Shown piece after piece: positions 53,401 to 55,731 of a stretch of DNA of 64,000 bases. Under the pieces are notes generated by a model. That model searched no databases. It was not told the DNA's origin and was given only the letters and a program-made list of their open reading frames with translations. The stretch is from the NCBI RefSeq assembly GCF_905147365.1, contig NC_056417.1, forward strand, positions 14,902,501-14,966,500, given 5' to 3'. Position 1 is the stretch's first letter, and every line of letters begins with the position of its first letter. The DNA comes from Aricia agestis (lineage: Eukaryota > Arthropoda > Insecta > Lepidoptera > Lycaenidae). A program made the translations under genes and the position numbers.

Positions 53401-55731
53401 CAATAATTACTGTGTGTGCTAGTAGCGCCCTCTGCTCCGACCTTCGCGCAATATTTTCTATTAACGCTGGTATCAGTTTGAGTGACATCCAATCACAAAG
53501 TGATGCAGCCAAAATAATATTTATGTAGGTCTGTTAGGATGAGAAATAGCACCAAGTGAAAAAACGTTGATAAACGTCTGTGATATAATTTAGTTAACAT
53601 CATTTATTTAGTATTAAATACGCGAGAGAGCATCCGTTTTACCTCTTCAATTAATAATAATTATTTTAAAATTTTTATAAACATTAAATTAGAAAATTTT
53701 ATACATATCTACGTTTTTAACATTCCCAATATTGTTTTAGGAAAACGGTTTAAGCGTAAGATTTCTATATTCGTATTCAGGAAATGTCATAATAATTAAA
53801 AATATTATATCCTCTATACAAATATTAACGCTGATCTGCGCGAAATGCACGCCAATATCGGTCCTATGGCTGTTGTCATACAGCATACATTTGCATATCT
53901 CTATGTTGCGCTCGCGATTTCTACAAGACTTTCTCTTAGTGAAACTGTGTGTTTTTATCCATTGTCAGTAGTGCTCTACGTTCCAATACACAGACAGATT
54001 TCCAATTTTTATATTTAGAATTCTATACACATTCTGTTTTTTAGCCAGAATAGTTCTAATCATAATATTTCAAAAAAAAATATTTTCCTTTAAACAAGGC
54101 GTGATCAAAATAAATTAATTTAAATTTGTAATCAAGTATCAAGAGTTGTCAAGCGTCGTAATTCGATAGGGTAAAGGCATCTGTCTGCTCTGGTAAAGGG
54201 GTCATTGTTGGCCAATTGGATAAATAATTTTTGGCCCAAAATGTAGTAAACAAAAAATTTGCAGATAAATTGACAGAATTTTTTTTTGACTTTGAAATGC
54301 AACATTAAATTATTGGTTAATTTTAAAACAAAACAGGTAAAGTGAACTTTAAAATGAGCATAAAATGGAAACGCCGATAAAAATTGATCGCCTTGAGACT
54401 CGAGATCAATCGTGATTAATTACATACTGGTTTAACATTTACGTTTATTCGTTACGAACTCAATTTCCAATACCATTCGAGTCATTTGTCATTTTTTTGT
54501 TTTTTACAAACACAAGGATGTATAAATGTCGCTTATTAATAAGCTTGTTTTCATATTGTGCAGTCATTGAGATATATAAATCGCTTCAAATTATCTTTTT
54601 ACGTGATTGTCATCGTCTAGTCATTAGACTAAGTTTGTGCTTGTTTTATCGTCAAATCCTTTATCATCAAGAGCCTCTCATGATAATATCGCGATGTGGC
54701 TGGCGGCATTAATTTTGTTATTCATAACTAAAAATTGTTCGCAACTTTGTGCACGCATGAATTCATTTCTCACGCACCTTATTTATTTTCTCACTGAGAA
54801 ACTATCCAATCCCAATGGTCCTTTGATCTCTTGAGATTCAATGCCAAATCTTATCAAAATTAGTTCAGTAATTTCAGCTTAATTATGTCTGAGCGATATA
54901 TTTCCATTTTTATAAAATTGAGTTCTCTTAAAATTTTATGATTCCGAAAACAAATATTGCACGACTTCCCCGATCTTACCCTAACAAGAAATTCATTTCA
55001 GTAACTTCAAAAACTTGTTACGGTTAATTAAACAAAAGTTTGCGTTCGATTCCAGTAAGAGTTTTAATTATAAATTCTGTAGGACGGACAGATAATGTGG
55101 CGTAAATCGAAATATACATCGCAACGCGTCTGTGGGCCTTCTGGTGGTATCGATCATTTCATAAGAAATTCTATTCAAAAGTGATAAAGACGTAGAAACA
55201 ATAAAATATATTTTATTGCTAATATTATGTTCCAAGCTTTTTAATGCTTTACGTTGTCAATTACAATAATAATAAATGCAAATAAATACAATGAAATAAA
55301 ATGTAAGTATCGAAACTTATTAATTTGAAACTATTATAGTTAAAATATAAATAATTGAAATTGTCCGTTTCCGCGATTAAATAACAATTCCATGAGCAGT
55401 TAATGCGATCGATCGTTAAGCCCATTATGGCTAACTTTCGATTTTATAATGGCTACTTCGAAAACGACCAATGGGTCTATTTAATATTTTAACATTCTAT
55501 GCCTGATACTGATTGTTAGAAATGCTCTCTATTTTTACAACCGCATATCAATTTGAATAAAAGATACCTGGTAATTCATAAATAACGGTCTACCGGAGCG
55601 CCAATAGTGAAATAAATGCACGCACAAACGAAAAATACATACCGAGCTTCACCGAAGCAAATTAAACGTGAGAGGACATAAAAAATTCACACCAAAAATC
55701 ACCTCCGAATCATGATAAAATAACTCACCAT
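1592..55731 (-). CDS. Cht7: Chitinase 7-like GH18 gene, N-terminal part (5 exons, continues left of window)
   Basis: Joined coding sequence of 55731-55729, 15613-15535, 13781-13585, 11372-11135 and 1771-1592, minus strand. It gives 232 codons plus one base, with every junction GT/AG and in phase (0, 1, 0, 1). Seen: a short hydrophobic N-terminus (residues about 9-21), a basic Ser/Thr-rich linker (28-93), then a GH18 barrel from residue 94 (IVCYYTNW), the strand block HIIFAFGW (123-130), LLAIGGWSFG (169-178) and the catalytic motif FDGLDIDWEYP (208-218) with acid Glu216. Known: GH18 chitinases hydrolyse beta-1,4 GlcNAc links in chitin. Group III Cht7 has an N-terminal signal anchor and two GH18 domains and is tied to cuticle chitin organisation. 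Inferred: this is the first domain of Cht7. The second domain and chitin-binding domain would lie left of base 1. Another insect GH18 group is possible but less likely from the block sequences. Confidence 0.85.
1930..3117. other. Intron 4 DNA with no recognised repeat
   Basis: AT-rich. Contains only short chance ORFs (2350-2595, 2628-2819) without domain, codon bias or splice support. Confidence 0.45.
3118..3720 (+). mobile_element. Helitron family B copy split by another element
   Basis: The Helitron text 'ctgtctgttatttattctc...tatggagatactttga' stops at about 3186 and resumes at 3676 with 'gtaaaggacataggaactttttg'. The gap is filled by the 3187-3674 element, so the Helitron is older. Confidence 0.6.
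3187..3674 (+). mobile_element. Repeat with 'ggttccgtacc' ends, nested in a Helitron
   Basis: Starts tcggccaagtgcgag, then gaagggttccgtaccgtt. Ends cccgttttaccctttgggcacggaaccct in broken form, so the subterminal motifs gggttccgt and acggaaccc are inverted. A partial copy begins at 63497 and an internal piece lies near 26640-26880. It is a widespread lepidopteran repeat; its class is not certain. Confidence 0.6.
4904..4998. repeat. Short inverted-repeat element
   Basis: cttacacaaagagat at 4904-4918 is mirrored by atctctttgtgtaag at 4984-4998, about 95 bp in all. Probably a small MITE. Confidence 0.5.
5518..5713 (+). mobile_element. Small non-autonomous Helitron, family B
   Basis: 5' TCCATACTAATTTTATTG. 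3' GCAACGGAGTTGCGGGCTTCAT-type end then CTAA before T (CTRR rule kept). Confidence 0.65.
5942..6477 (-). mobile_element. Helitron family D with two internal tandem units
   Basis: Minus strand: 5' TCTATAAGTACATATTATAA at 6477, 3' end CCCGTGCGACGCCGGGGCGG, GTCG, CTAG at 5945-5942. Inside are two copies of a unit carrying 'cctttcaaataattt(c)ccccgtttttccac...cctcgataaatgggctatctaac', the same unit that is repeated four times at 22872-23571. Confidence 0.65.
6719..6939 (+). mobile_element. Helitron family A, 5' end lost, internal insertion
   Basis: Matches the 448-645 copy from 'ttggaatctcggaatcggct' to the 3' hairpin and CTAG at 6936-6939. An extra segment of about 60 bp (6836-6895, tandem 'taacatagaatatt') sits in the middle. 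Confidence 0.7.
7360..7475 (-). mobile_element. Helitron family B fragment
   Basis: Reverse-complement of the family B 5' half (ccaaatttcagtaaaataggttt..., then agacggacagacacgccttcgcatt). Truncated. Confidence 0.5.
7496..7862 (+). mobile_element. MITE with AGCTATGTCCACACT ends
   Basis: Left end agctatgtccacactg; body 'gcatgcgttatagcgcagtc' and 'gcgccaaaacgaaagttgaa'. The right end is decayed. Sister copies at 21797-22043 (same strand) and 28741-29024 (inverted) have both ends. Confidence 0.65.
8135..8298 (+). mobile_element. MITE with AGGGTCAATTCAGACCGCAAC ends broken into inverted arms
   Basis: agggtcaattcagaccgc then aacgcgacgcgt at the left; acgcgtcgcgttgcgg and a decayed attgagtatttaccct at the right. 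Related copies at 21696-22104 (interrupted) and 49043-49159. Confidence 0.7.
8318..8489 (-). mobile_element. LINE/SINE-type 3' end with (TTTCA)-related tail, minus strand
   Basis: Text 'ctaagtaggttaacaaagtt' and 'gtcgtgtctacatgaggcct' is mirrored at 34158-34262, where the sense copy ends in atttcatttcatttcat. The 5' part has cgagaagaaccggcgtaag. A retroposon 3' end; the family name is not certain. Confidence 0.55.
8560..8720 (+). mobile_element. Degenerate Helitron-like 5' fragment
   Basis: 'acactactattataaagagggaagatttg', then 'gaaactactggaccgatttgaaag'. This is the same layout as the family B start (actaatattataaa ... accgattt) but highly diverged. Confidence 0.35.
9187..9413. mobile_element. 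MITE with about 55-bp inverted ends
   Basis: Left arm tgggaatcgcagacacaata ... tatgcgacagccggg. Right arm cagccggctgccagcataac ... tattgtgtctgcgatacc. About 227 bp, AT-rich middle, no coding. Confidence 0.7.
9470..9616 (+). mobile_element. Helitron family D 3' end
   Basis: 3' end CCCGTGCGAAGCCGGGGCGG, GCCG, CTAG at 9613-9616, then T. The 5' limit is uncertain. Confidence 0.5.
9912..10096 (+). mobile_element. Small non-autonomous Helitron, family A
   Basis: 185 bp, 5' A|TCTTATATCTTTAAACGAG, 3' hairpin CCGAGCAAAGCTCGG then TCAAACAG and CTAC before T. The last base departs from CTRR. Confidence 0.72.
10097..10697. other. Intron 4 DNA with no recognised repeat
   Basis: Contains one small palindrome (acttgtgggtcgcgactcac, near 10646) and nothing else I can name. 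Confidence 0.45.
10700..11061. mobile_element. Long inverted-repeat element (arms about 120 bp)
   Basis: Left arm 10700-10820 contains cttatgatacc, gaagcggaatcagcgctccc and gagaactaaatctgac. Right arm 10935-11061 is its reverse complement (gtcagatttagttctcttcc ... taagccatt side). Spacer of about 114 bp. Foldback or MITE type. Confidence 0.65.
11135..11372 (-). CDS. Cht7: Cht7-like exon 4: start of the GH18 barrel
   Basis: 238 bp, acceptor atattccag, donor gtaagt, phase 0 in and phase 1 out. It encodes residues 94-172: IVCYYTNWSQYR (beta-1 strand region), CTHIIFAFGWMKKGKL (second conserved strand), a loop SSFESNDETKDGKTG, then the helix LYDRINALKKANPKLK and strand TLLAI. The final G joins GT of the next exon to make the first Gly of GGW. 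These are standard GH18 landmarks in the right order. The SSFESNDETKDGKTGLYD loop is what points to group III (Cht7) in insects. Confidence 0.92.
11373..12584. other. Intron 3 DNA, unannotated part
   Basis: AT-rich, no shared repeat recognised. Carries only the acceptor of exon 4 at its lower edge. Confidence 0.45.
12585..13215 (+). mobile_element. MITE (TGTACCATCGAGGAA family) split by a TTAA insertion
   Basis: Left part 12585-12691 and right part 13157-13215 match the intact copy at 14801-14964. The join 'gtttgac-ttaa-cgcgacc' corresponds to 'gtttgac-gtaa-cgcaacc' there. The rest is an inserted element (12692-13160). Confidence 0.75.
12692..13160 (+). mobile_element. TTAA-flanked short element nested in a MITE
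   Basis: 469 bp between TTAA at 12688-12691 and TTAA at 13157-13160. Ends gaggattccacacc and (reversed) gaggatacacca form imperfect inverted repeats. TTAA duplication is typical of piggyBac-mobilised DNA. No transposase remnant seen inside. Confidence 0.6.
13248..13303. repeat. Palindrome
   Basis: gtgagcgaaaaaataaacta, then ttataa, then tagtttattttttggctcac. Arms about 24 bp. Confidence 0.6.
13400..13500 (-). mobile_element. Helitron family B fragment
   Basis: 'aaatcggttcagcggcttgg', then 'gcgtgaagagggtaatacagacacacatttcgcat' in broken form: the reversed 5' part of family B. Confidence 0.5.
13585..13781 (-). CDS. Cht7: Cht7-like exon 3: basic Ser/Thr-rich linker
   Basis: 197 bp with acceptor tttttttcag and donor gtacgg. 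It encodes residues 28-93, starting VRRRLRKPTKTTESTS and ending DDHKDKDGYK. The stretch is rich in Arg, Lys, Ser and Thr with no hydrophobic segment, so it is probably a flexible spacer between the N-terminal signal and the catalytic barrel. It ends in phase 0 directly before the GH18 start (DGYK then IVCYYTNW). Codons are GC-richer than the surrounding intron DNA. Confidence 0.8.
14168..14400. mobile_element. MITE with TAAGGGCCTATTTCACCACT ends
   Basis: Left taagggcctatttcaccact/tcctgataaagtgccggata, right tatccggcacttatcaggaa/gtggtgaaacagacccttaa. A shorter relative is at 58248-58387. Confidence 0.75.
14801..14964. mobile_element. Intact MITE of the TGTACCATCGAGGAA family
   Basis: 164 bp. 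Left tgtaccatcgaggaagttga/ttcctatgcaa is mirrored by ttgcataggaatcaacttct/ctgatagtaca. Serves as reference for copies at 12585, 16841, 23714, 42069 (end only) and 28450 (inner piece). Confidence 0.8.
15136..15394. mobile_element. MITE with TACAGGGTGTAACAAAAATA ends
   Basis: About 259 bp with arms near 120 bp: tacagggtgtaacaaaaata ... actttagggtgtgtac and its mirror gtacacaccctaaagtatta ... gttacacactgta. Relatives at 19352-19499, 39848-39922 and 44089-44300. Confidence 0.8.
15535..15613 (-). CDS. Cht7: Cht7-like exon 2: signal peptide or signal anchor
   Basis: 79 bp between a pyrimidine-rich acceptor (tttttgtttcag) and a donor gtgagt. The frame used encodes WPPRLVRWTVTILLIIAVLA followed by PTSNST. 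This is a 13-residue hydrophobic stretch after two arginines, so either a cleaved signal peptide (cleavage near VLA-PT) or a short anchor. It exits in phase 1, and its last base A completes an ACT codon with CT of the next exon. The other open frame (TKTGAVDGHHPSHN...) gives the wrong exit phase and was dropped. Confidence 0.72.
15721..16037 (+). mobile_element. Metulj-like SINE
   Basis: Head gggagagccatgcttcggca, middle aaaccggcgtgaaacagcgc, C/T-rich 'ccctaccctattccctt' tract, core ggccggcaacgcac, tail cgtttgctcgtttgctccct then poly-A. Close copies at 20005, 27995, 41127, 42152, 42909, 59614 and 62614 (+) and at 37289 (-). Confidence 0.8.
16038..16840. other. Intron 1 DNA with no recognised repeat
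   Basis: No ORF or shared repeat supported. Confidence 0.4.
16841..17029. mobile_element. MITE, TGTACCATCGAGGAA family
   Basis: Both ends present (tgtaccatcgaggaaataga; aggaatcaacttctccgata then tagtaca). Confidence 0.72.
17515..18350. repeat. Diverged repeat with two related halves
   Basis: Starts 'tgacttccaaaaaggaggag/gttatacgttcggctgtatg'. The block 'ctgatgatggg(a/g)tc ... gga(a)tcgagggga' at 17680-17730 recurs as 'ctgatgatggggtctatgag' at 18116-18150, with 'attctt...gttgtatagggt' before each. So two diverged copies of about 450 bp lie in tandem. Class unknown. Confidence 0.45.
18462..18836. repeat. Near-perfect inverted repeat, arms about 162 bp, 51-bp loop
   Basis: Left arm 18462-18623 (aacaaaaaattaaaaccgac ... 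gaagtcggtaccag) and right arm 18675-18836, its reverse complement with very few changes. A single arm occurs at 33151-33324. Confidence 0.85.
19352..19499. mobile_element. MITE fragment, TACAGGGTGT family (inner part)
   Basis: gttcactgtgaaagtagcag and its mirror aactctttcagtgctactac/tgtgac. The outer ends are absent. Confidence 0.5.
20005..20350 (+). mobile_element. Metulj-like SINE
   Basis: Full-length-looking copy with head gtgggagagccatgcttcgg, long pyrimidine tract, ggccggcaacgcacttgcag core and poly-A. Near twin of the copy at 59614-59960 (shared 'cctcaactattcccttccct'). Confidence 0.82.
20437..20772 (-). mobile_element. tRNA-headed SINE with ATT-type tail
   Basis: Minus strand head at 20772: gcctccgtggtctagtggta, then B box gtgggttcgattcccgcg. 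Body ends at the conserved tttcattgaaaccg / gacggtggccgg region. Near-identical to 52207-52562. Confidence 0.8.
21510..21690 (+). mobile_element. Helitron family B, 3' end lost
   Basis: 5' TCCATACTAATATTATAATG; body gagtcccgggaaaggacata. It runs into the MITE at 21696. Confidence 0.55.
21696..22104. mobile_element. MITE (AGGGT..TTCAGACC family) split by another MITE
   Basis: Outer ends taagggttgattcagacc and ggtctgaataaaccctaa. The sequence is interrupted at 21797-22043 by the AGCTATGTCC MITE. Confidence 0.72.
21797..22043 (+). mobile_element. MITE, AGCTATGTCCACACT family, nested
   Basis: agctttgtccacact at the left, agtgtggacatagct at the right. Body gcatgcgttatagcgcagtc. About 247 bp. Confidence 0.75.
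22589..23627 (-). mobile_element. 1.04-kb Helitron family C with four internal tandem units
   Basis: Minus strand: 5' A|TCTATACTAATATTATAATT at 23627, 3' hairpin CGCGGACGAAGTCGCG, GGCAACAG, CTAG at 22592-22589, then T. Four units of about 170-178 bp (starting near 22872, 23041, 23219, 23395) carry 'atttcccccgttttttccac ... ctcgataaatgggctatct ... tcggaccagtagttcctgag'. An aaac repeat lies next to the 5' end. Confidence 0.75.
23714..23879. mobile_element. MITE, TGTACCATCGAGGAA family
   Basis: tgtactatcagagaagttgg at the left; aattaattttctcgatggta at the right. Opposite orientation to the 14801 copy judged by the inner text. Confidence 0.72.
23880..25637. other. Intron 1 DNA, mostly without recognised repeats
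   Basis: AT-rich. A Helitron-like fragment ('gtctgtccgtgcc', 'aaacgggcgcactgatttcg') is possible near 25125-25200. No gene is supported. Confidence 0.4.
25638..25866 (-). mobile_element. Small Helitron, family E
   Basis: Minus copy of the 35107-35343 element: 5' TCTATGTATATAAAACTCAA at 25866, body caaccactggacggatcggg in reverse, 3' region near cgcgttaagaag. Confidence 0.65.
26630..26890 (+). mobile_element. Inner fragment of the 'ggttccgtacc' repeat
   Basis: 'aaattgaggattttgtgaaa', 'gtttcaagtccttaccag' and 'cgttttttgtatggaagccc' match 3330-3560. Both ends are missing. Confidence 0.5.
27380..27575 (-). mobile_element. Helitron family B, minus strand
   Basis: 'cgtttatcgcgcgggaaccg', 'ccaaatttcatcaaaattgg', 'ttcagcggtttgggtgtgaa', then cagacagacagagtacagac. 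Confidence 0.55.
27995..28311 (+). mobile_element. Metulj-like SINE
   Basis: Head atacgtgggagagccatgct, core aaggccggcaacgcacctgc, tail cgtttgcccccttatctcat then poly-A. Confidence 0.82.
28587..29053 (+). mobile_element. Helitron family B carrying a nested MITE
   Basis: 5' TCCATACTATTAATATTATT. Stops at 28740 and resumes at 29025 with 'gctcagcgggcgtcatctgg', ending CTGG before T. The gap holds the AGCTATGTCC MITE. Confidence 0.65.
28741..29024 (-). mobile_element. MITE, AGCTATGTCCACACT family, with central palindrome
   Basis: agctatgtccacactatgcg at the left, cacagtgtggataaagct at the right. The centre 28833-28884 is a 25-bp-arm palindrome (ggcattgcgttctttgacgc and mirror). Confidence 0.75.
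30018..30179. repeat. Palindromic dimer of a short MITE, arms 80 bp
   Basis: Arms 30018-30097 and 30100-30179 are reverse complements. Each arm itself begins with taggatgatttgataaatc and ends with gatttatcaaatcatccta, so the end motif appears four times. Confidence 0.85.
30190..33150. other. Intron 1 DNA with no firmly recognised element
   Basis: Holds the longest open frame of the window (31983-32366, 127 codons) and a possible decayed Helitron B piece near 31680-31760 ('gaaattggtttagcagtttt'). The frame has no recognisable domain and ends beside 'cgacgcaactaagcaacgtg/gcttcatctaatac', which looks like a Helitron B 3' end. I do not call it a gene. Confidence 0.4.
33151..33324 (+). repeat. 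Single arm of the 18462-18836 inverted repeat
   Basis: ttaacaaaaaattaaaaccg ... ctcaactatttctgta ... gaagtcggtaccag, without the opposite arm. Confidence 0.7.
33514..33663. mobile_element. MITE with GGTGCCGTACTCCCGAAACT ends
   Basis: Left ggtgccgtactcccgaaact/gatatcgatttcgat, right atcgaaatcgatatagtttc/gggagtaaggcacc. 150 bp. Confidence 0.75.
34158..34262 (+). mobile_element. Retroposon 3' end with (TTTCA)n tail
   Basis: ccgaaccggtggtaagcctc/atgtagacacgac ... gttaacctacttagaaataa, then tttcatttcatttcattt. Same family as 8318-8489. Confidence 0.6.
34830..35097 (+). mobile_element. Helitron-like element, family F
   Basis: 3' end GGCAAAACAACGTTCACCGG, GTTAG, CTAG at 35094-35097, then T. Body 'ttttcaaaactactggaccg'. 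The 5' limit is uncertain. A minus-strand 3' end of the same family is at 60874. Confidence 0.5.
35107..35343 (+). mobile_element. Small Helitron, family E
   Basis: 5' A|TCTATATATATATAAAACTC, 3' CGCGAGCGAAGCCGCG, GGCAAAAG, CTCG before T. Body 'cactagacggatcgggctga' and 'aaccccaaggggttcaaata'. Confidence 0.65.
35748..35931. mobile_element. MITE with AAGTACTCACATACGGTTTG ends
   Basis: Left aagtactcacatacggtttg/gctcgatagttttactc, right gagtaaaactatcgagcaaa/acagtatgtgagtactt. About 184 bp. Confidence 0.78.
36306..36389 (+). pseudogene. C-terminal tail of a LINE reverse transcriptase ORF
   Basis: In-frame remnant KVAGTDWMRVAEDRERWSAL followed by EEPFTFR and a stop. 'W-x-R-V-A-x-D-R-x-x-W' is the characteristic end of RTE/CR1-type LINE polyproteins in insects. 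Nothing upstream is open, so this is a 5'-truncated dead copy. The 3' UTR and tail follow. Confidence 0.65.
36390..36756 (+). mobile_element. LINE 3' UTR and (TTTA)n tail
   Basis: Follows the LINE stop codon. Ends 'gcaagaaataaaaggctatt' then ttattttatttatttattta. The segment 36421-36650 is AT-rich and may include an insertion. Confidence 0.55.
37289..37619 (-). mobile_element. Metulj-like SINE, minus strand
   Basis: Poly-T at 37289, then reversed tail (ggtcatccgatggaaagcaa), core gcgttgccggccgtttaaga, purine tract, head ending gccgaagcatggcac. Confidence 0.8.
37675..37735. repeat. Short tandem repeat, 24-bp unit
   Basis: 'atggatatttatttttggat' plus atttac, repeated about 2.5 times. Confidence 0.6.
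37741..37805 (-). mobile_element. SINE fragment with the alternative head
   Basis: attagaagagcttcgttgcc, ggtctttcaagagggaatac, then gctctcttcttgaaggtttg. The same head motif follows the core at 43262-43352. It differs from the gggagagcc head. Confidence 0.55.
37990..38186 (-). mobile_element. Helitron family B, minus strand
   Basis: 'gtcctttcccgggacgcaaa', 'gtatctccataccaaatttc', 'cgcatttataatataagatgga' in broken form. 5' half only. Confidence 0.6.
38817..38965 (+). repeat. Dispersed repeat 'gatccggcgaacttcgtatc'
   Basis: Block 'tagatgatccggcgaacttc', 'acctcccctggacctccacg', 'taaccaaatcggtcc' shared with 56265-56411, 56412-56530 and 60698-60830. Probably the reversed 3' part of a further Helitron group (see 'actagctgtcccgg' at 56264). 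Confidence 0.5.
38990..39181 (+). mobile_element. tRNA-headed SINE, 5'-truncated
   Basis: ctcgccagtcgtgtcggtcg, cccactgggttatgagagta ... ccgaaaccggtgtgggagct then attattattattat. Confidence 0.75.
39276..39526 (-). mobile_element. Second tRNA-derived SINE family
   Basis: Minus strand head at 39526: gagcgtccgtggcctaatgg (A box), then gcaggttcgaaccccggtgg (B box). Body ggtgaaggaaaacatcgtga then ggaaacccgcac, common in moths. Confidence 0.75.
39848..39922 (+). mobile_element. MITE fragment, TACAGGGTGT family
   Basis: aaggtgtaacaatataatac, tttgggagtgtatgtgtacc, gtgaaagtagcag. One end only. Confidence 0.5.
40337..40529. mobile_element. MITE with AAGGGCCAGGCCACAACACT ends
   Basis: Left aagggccaggccacaacact/gcgttgcggtgt, right acaccgcaacgcagtgttgt/ggcctggccctt. 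About 193 bp. The ORFs crossing it on both strands are products of the inverted repeat. Confidence 0.82.
40600..41126. other. Intron 1 DNA with no recognised repeat
   Basis: Nothing supported. Confidence 0.4.
41127..41426 (+). mobile_element. Metulj-like SINE, 5'-truncated
   Basis: Begins ttgcttcagcacgaatgggc, so the first about 15 bases are missing. Core and poly-A present. A few bases (gacccg) are deleted in the tail. Confidence 0.78.
41440..41594 (-). mobile_element. Helitron family B, minus strand
   Basis: Reversed 'tcctatgtccttacatgaca', 'ctgggacccaaagcatcgat', 'tttgcatttatatattagga'. Confidence 0.5.
41862..41973. mobile_element. MITE with TTTTGAGACTCAAACAATCG ends
   Basis: 112 bp with arms of about 50 bp: ttttgagactcaaacaatcg ... 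gaatgccgcgtcctgctcta, mirrored by tagagtgggacgcggcattc ... cgattgtttgagtctcaaaa. Loop about 12 bp. Confidence 0.8.
42152..42451 (+). mobile_element. Metulj-like SINE
   Basis: Head atacgtgggagagccatgct to tail gctcccttatttcataaaaa. It follows directly a decayed end of the TGTACCATCG MITE (42069-42125). Confidence 0.8.
42845..43352 (-). mobile_element. Older SINE (minus strand) split by a younger SINE
   Basis: Left piece 42845-42907 (cgagcaaacgggtcacctga then tggaaagc) and right piece 43251-43352 (gcaagtaacgtcacccatgg, gcaggcgcgttgccggcctt) form one reversed SINE, with the 'cttcttgaaggtttg' head. Confidence 0.7.
42909..43250 (+). mobile_element. Metulj-like SINE inserted in another SINE
   Basis: Head cgtgggagagccatgcttcg to poly-A. 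Flanked by aaagc on both sides, a possible short target duplication. Confidence 0.8.
43357..43510. mobile_element. MITE with CTAGNAGACAAGNGGCAAGC ends
   Basis: gacaagtggcaagcgattat/cgtaaacgc at the left; gtttacgataatcgcttgcc/gcttgtctag at the right. It abuts the SINE complex. Confidence 0.7.
43630..43815. mobile_element. Probable MITE
   Basis: ttcgcgctttcacactacgt/ccgatccgaat is mirrored, with changes, by attcggttcgaacgtagtgc/gaatg. About 185 bp, GC-richer than the flanks. Confidence 0.5.
44089..44300. mobile_element. MITE, TACAGGGTGT family, diverged
   Basis: tacagggtgttactaagtga at the left; caccctaaagtattatcatt then gtgta at the right. Body gtgaaagtagcagcactgaa. Confidence 0.65.
44310..45860. 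other. Intron 1 DNA with no recognised repeat
   Basis: AT-rich, no supported ORF. Confidence 0.4.
45862..46017 (+). repeat. Tandem duplication, unit about 85 bp
   Basis: 'tactttgctagtgttcaaaa/ttaatgcatgaataataaat/gttattat' and again 'tactttgccagtgttcaaaa/ttaatgcatgagtaataaat/gttattat', each followed by caatgacaaatata. Confidence 0.75.
46278..46366. repeat. Short inverted-repeat element
   Basis: ccaaaatctgtctcaatata/attattttcat is mirrored by atgaaaataattatattaag/acagattttgg. Arms about 31 bp. Confidence 0.7.
46370..47012. other. Intron 1 DNA with no recognised repeat
   Basis: AT-rich. A partial Helitron-like start ('tccatactaatattattaca') lies at 46888. Confidence 0.4.
47013..47220 (+). 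mobile_element. Helitron family B, well preserved
   Basis: 5' TCCATACTAATATTATAAAT. Body accgattttgctgaaatttg, gagtcccgggaaaggacata. 3' hairpin GCAACGGAGTTGC, GGGCGTCAT, ATAG before T (one change from CTAG). The best reference for family B here. Confidence 0.78.
47725..47890 (+). mobile_element. Diverged Helitron family B copy
   Basis: 'cactgaacagattttgatga', 'tgccttgagtctgggtttgg', 'cataacgcaattacgggtta'. Confidence 0.45.
47900..49042. other. Intron 1 DNA, one short palindrome only
   Basis: actagctctaaaata (48746-48760) and its mirror tattttagagctagt (48776-48790). Otherwise nothing. Confidence 0.45.
49043..49159. mobile_element. MITE, AGGGTCAATTCAGACC family, shortened
   Basis: aaggtttaattcagacgcaa/cgcgacgcgtag at the left; gcgtcgtgttgcgg ... 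aattgaccctaa at the right. Confidence 0.65.
49270..49440 (-). mobile_element. Helitron family B, minus strand
   Basis: 'ccataccaaatttcatcaaa', 'atcggtttagtggtttgaac', 'gtgaagaggtaacaaacaga'. Confidence 0.55.
50008..50225 (-). mobile_element. Small non-autonomous Helitron, family A, minus strand
   Basis: Minus strand: 5' A|TCTTATATCTTTAAACGAG at 50225; 3' hairpin CCGAGCAAAGCTCGG, TCAAACAG, CTAG at 50011-50008, then T. Confidence 0.8.
50428..50640 (+). mobile_element. Helitron family B/C 5' part with (GTCT)n
   Basis: 5' A|TCTATACTAATATTATAAAT, then a tetranucleotide run of seven 'gtct', 'ccaaaactactgaaccgatt', 'agaaaggacataggctac'. Confidence 0.6.
50641..50800 (+). mobile_element. tRNA-derived SINE fragment (third family)
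   Basis: B-box-like gtcctgggttcgagtcccgc, then aggcgg, poly-A, 'gttttcaatattcctgggtc', 'ttggatgtgtattaaaataa'. The A-box half is missing. Confidence 0.6.
51170..51410 (-). mobile_element. Helitron family C 3' part, minus strand, with MITE inside
   Basis: Minus strand 3' end CGCGGACGAAGTCGCG, GGCAACAG, CTAG at 51173-51170. Inverted copy of 52042-52173, but interrupted at 51283-51367. Confidence 0.7.
51283..51367. mobile_element. 85-bp GC-rich MITE at a TTAA/TTA site
   Basis: ttagggccgcg...gctacaccggaatggcagcg and its mirror cgctgccattccggtgtagc/gcggccctta. The inverted paralogue near 52071 lacks it and reads straight through ttaa. Confidence 0.75.
51412..52173 (+). mobile_element. 762-bp Helitron family C, both ends present
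   Basis: 5' A|TCTGTACTAATATTATGAAT, (gtct)n, 'ccgaaccgattgtaatgaaa'. 3' hairpin CGCGGACGAAGTCGCG, GGCAACAG, CTAG at 52170-52173, then T. No RepHel coding. Confidence 0.78.
52207..52562 (-). mobile_element. tRNA-headed SINE with ATT tail, full length
   Basis: Minus strand head: aacgcctccgtggtctagtg (A box tggtctagtgg), then gtgggttcgattcccgcg (B box). Body ends cggtttcattgaaacc region, ggtgtgggagctattatta tail. The best copy in the window. Confidence 0.85.
52570..53275. other. Intron 1 DNA with no recognised repeat
   Basis: Nothing supported. Confidence 0.4.
53276..53500 (+). repeat. Dispersed repeat shared with 59470-60010
   Basis: 'aaacaaaaagttttgttcga', 'gacgtgt...gtgcaatatgtc', 'ctgctccgaccttcgcgcaa/tattttctatt' recur at 59487-59570 and 59963-60002. 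Class unknown. Confidence 0.6.
53500..55722. other. Intron 1 DNA next to exon 1, no recognised repeat
   Basis: The first 2.2 kb of intron 1 is free of the SINEs and Helitrons that fill the rest. No conserved motif can be judged from one sequence. This is the part most likely to hold intronic enhancers, if any. Confidence 0.4.
55729..55731 (-). CDS. Cht7: Cht7-like exon 1, coding part: the start codon alone
   Basis: The ATG at 55731-55729 is followed at once by a donor site (gtgagt, 55728-55723). The context before it is ATCATCAAA, a good insect start. Splicing to 15613 gives M-WPPRLVRWTVTILL, an N-terminus with arginines before a hydrophobic core, as expected for secretion or anchoring. Phase 0 matches exactly. 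The join across about 40.1 kb is inferred from phase and from the sense of the product, not from RNA. An alternative first exon elsewhere in the intron cannot be excluded. Confidence 0.65.
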
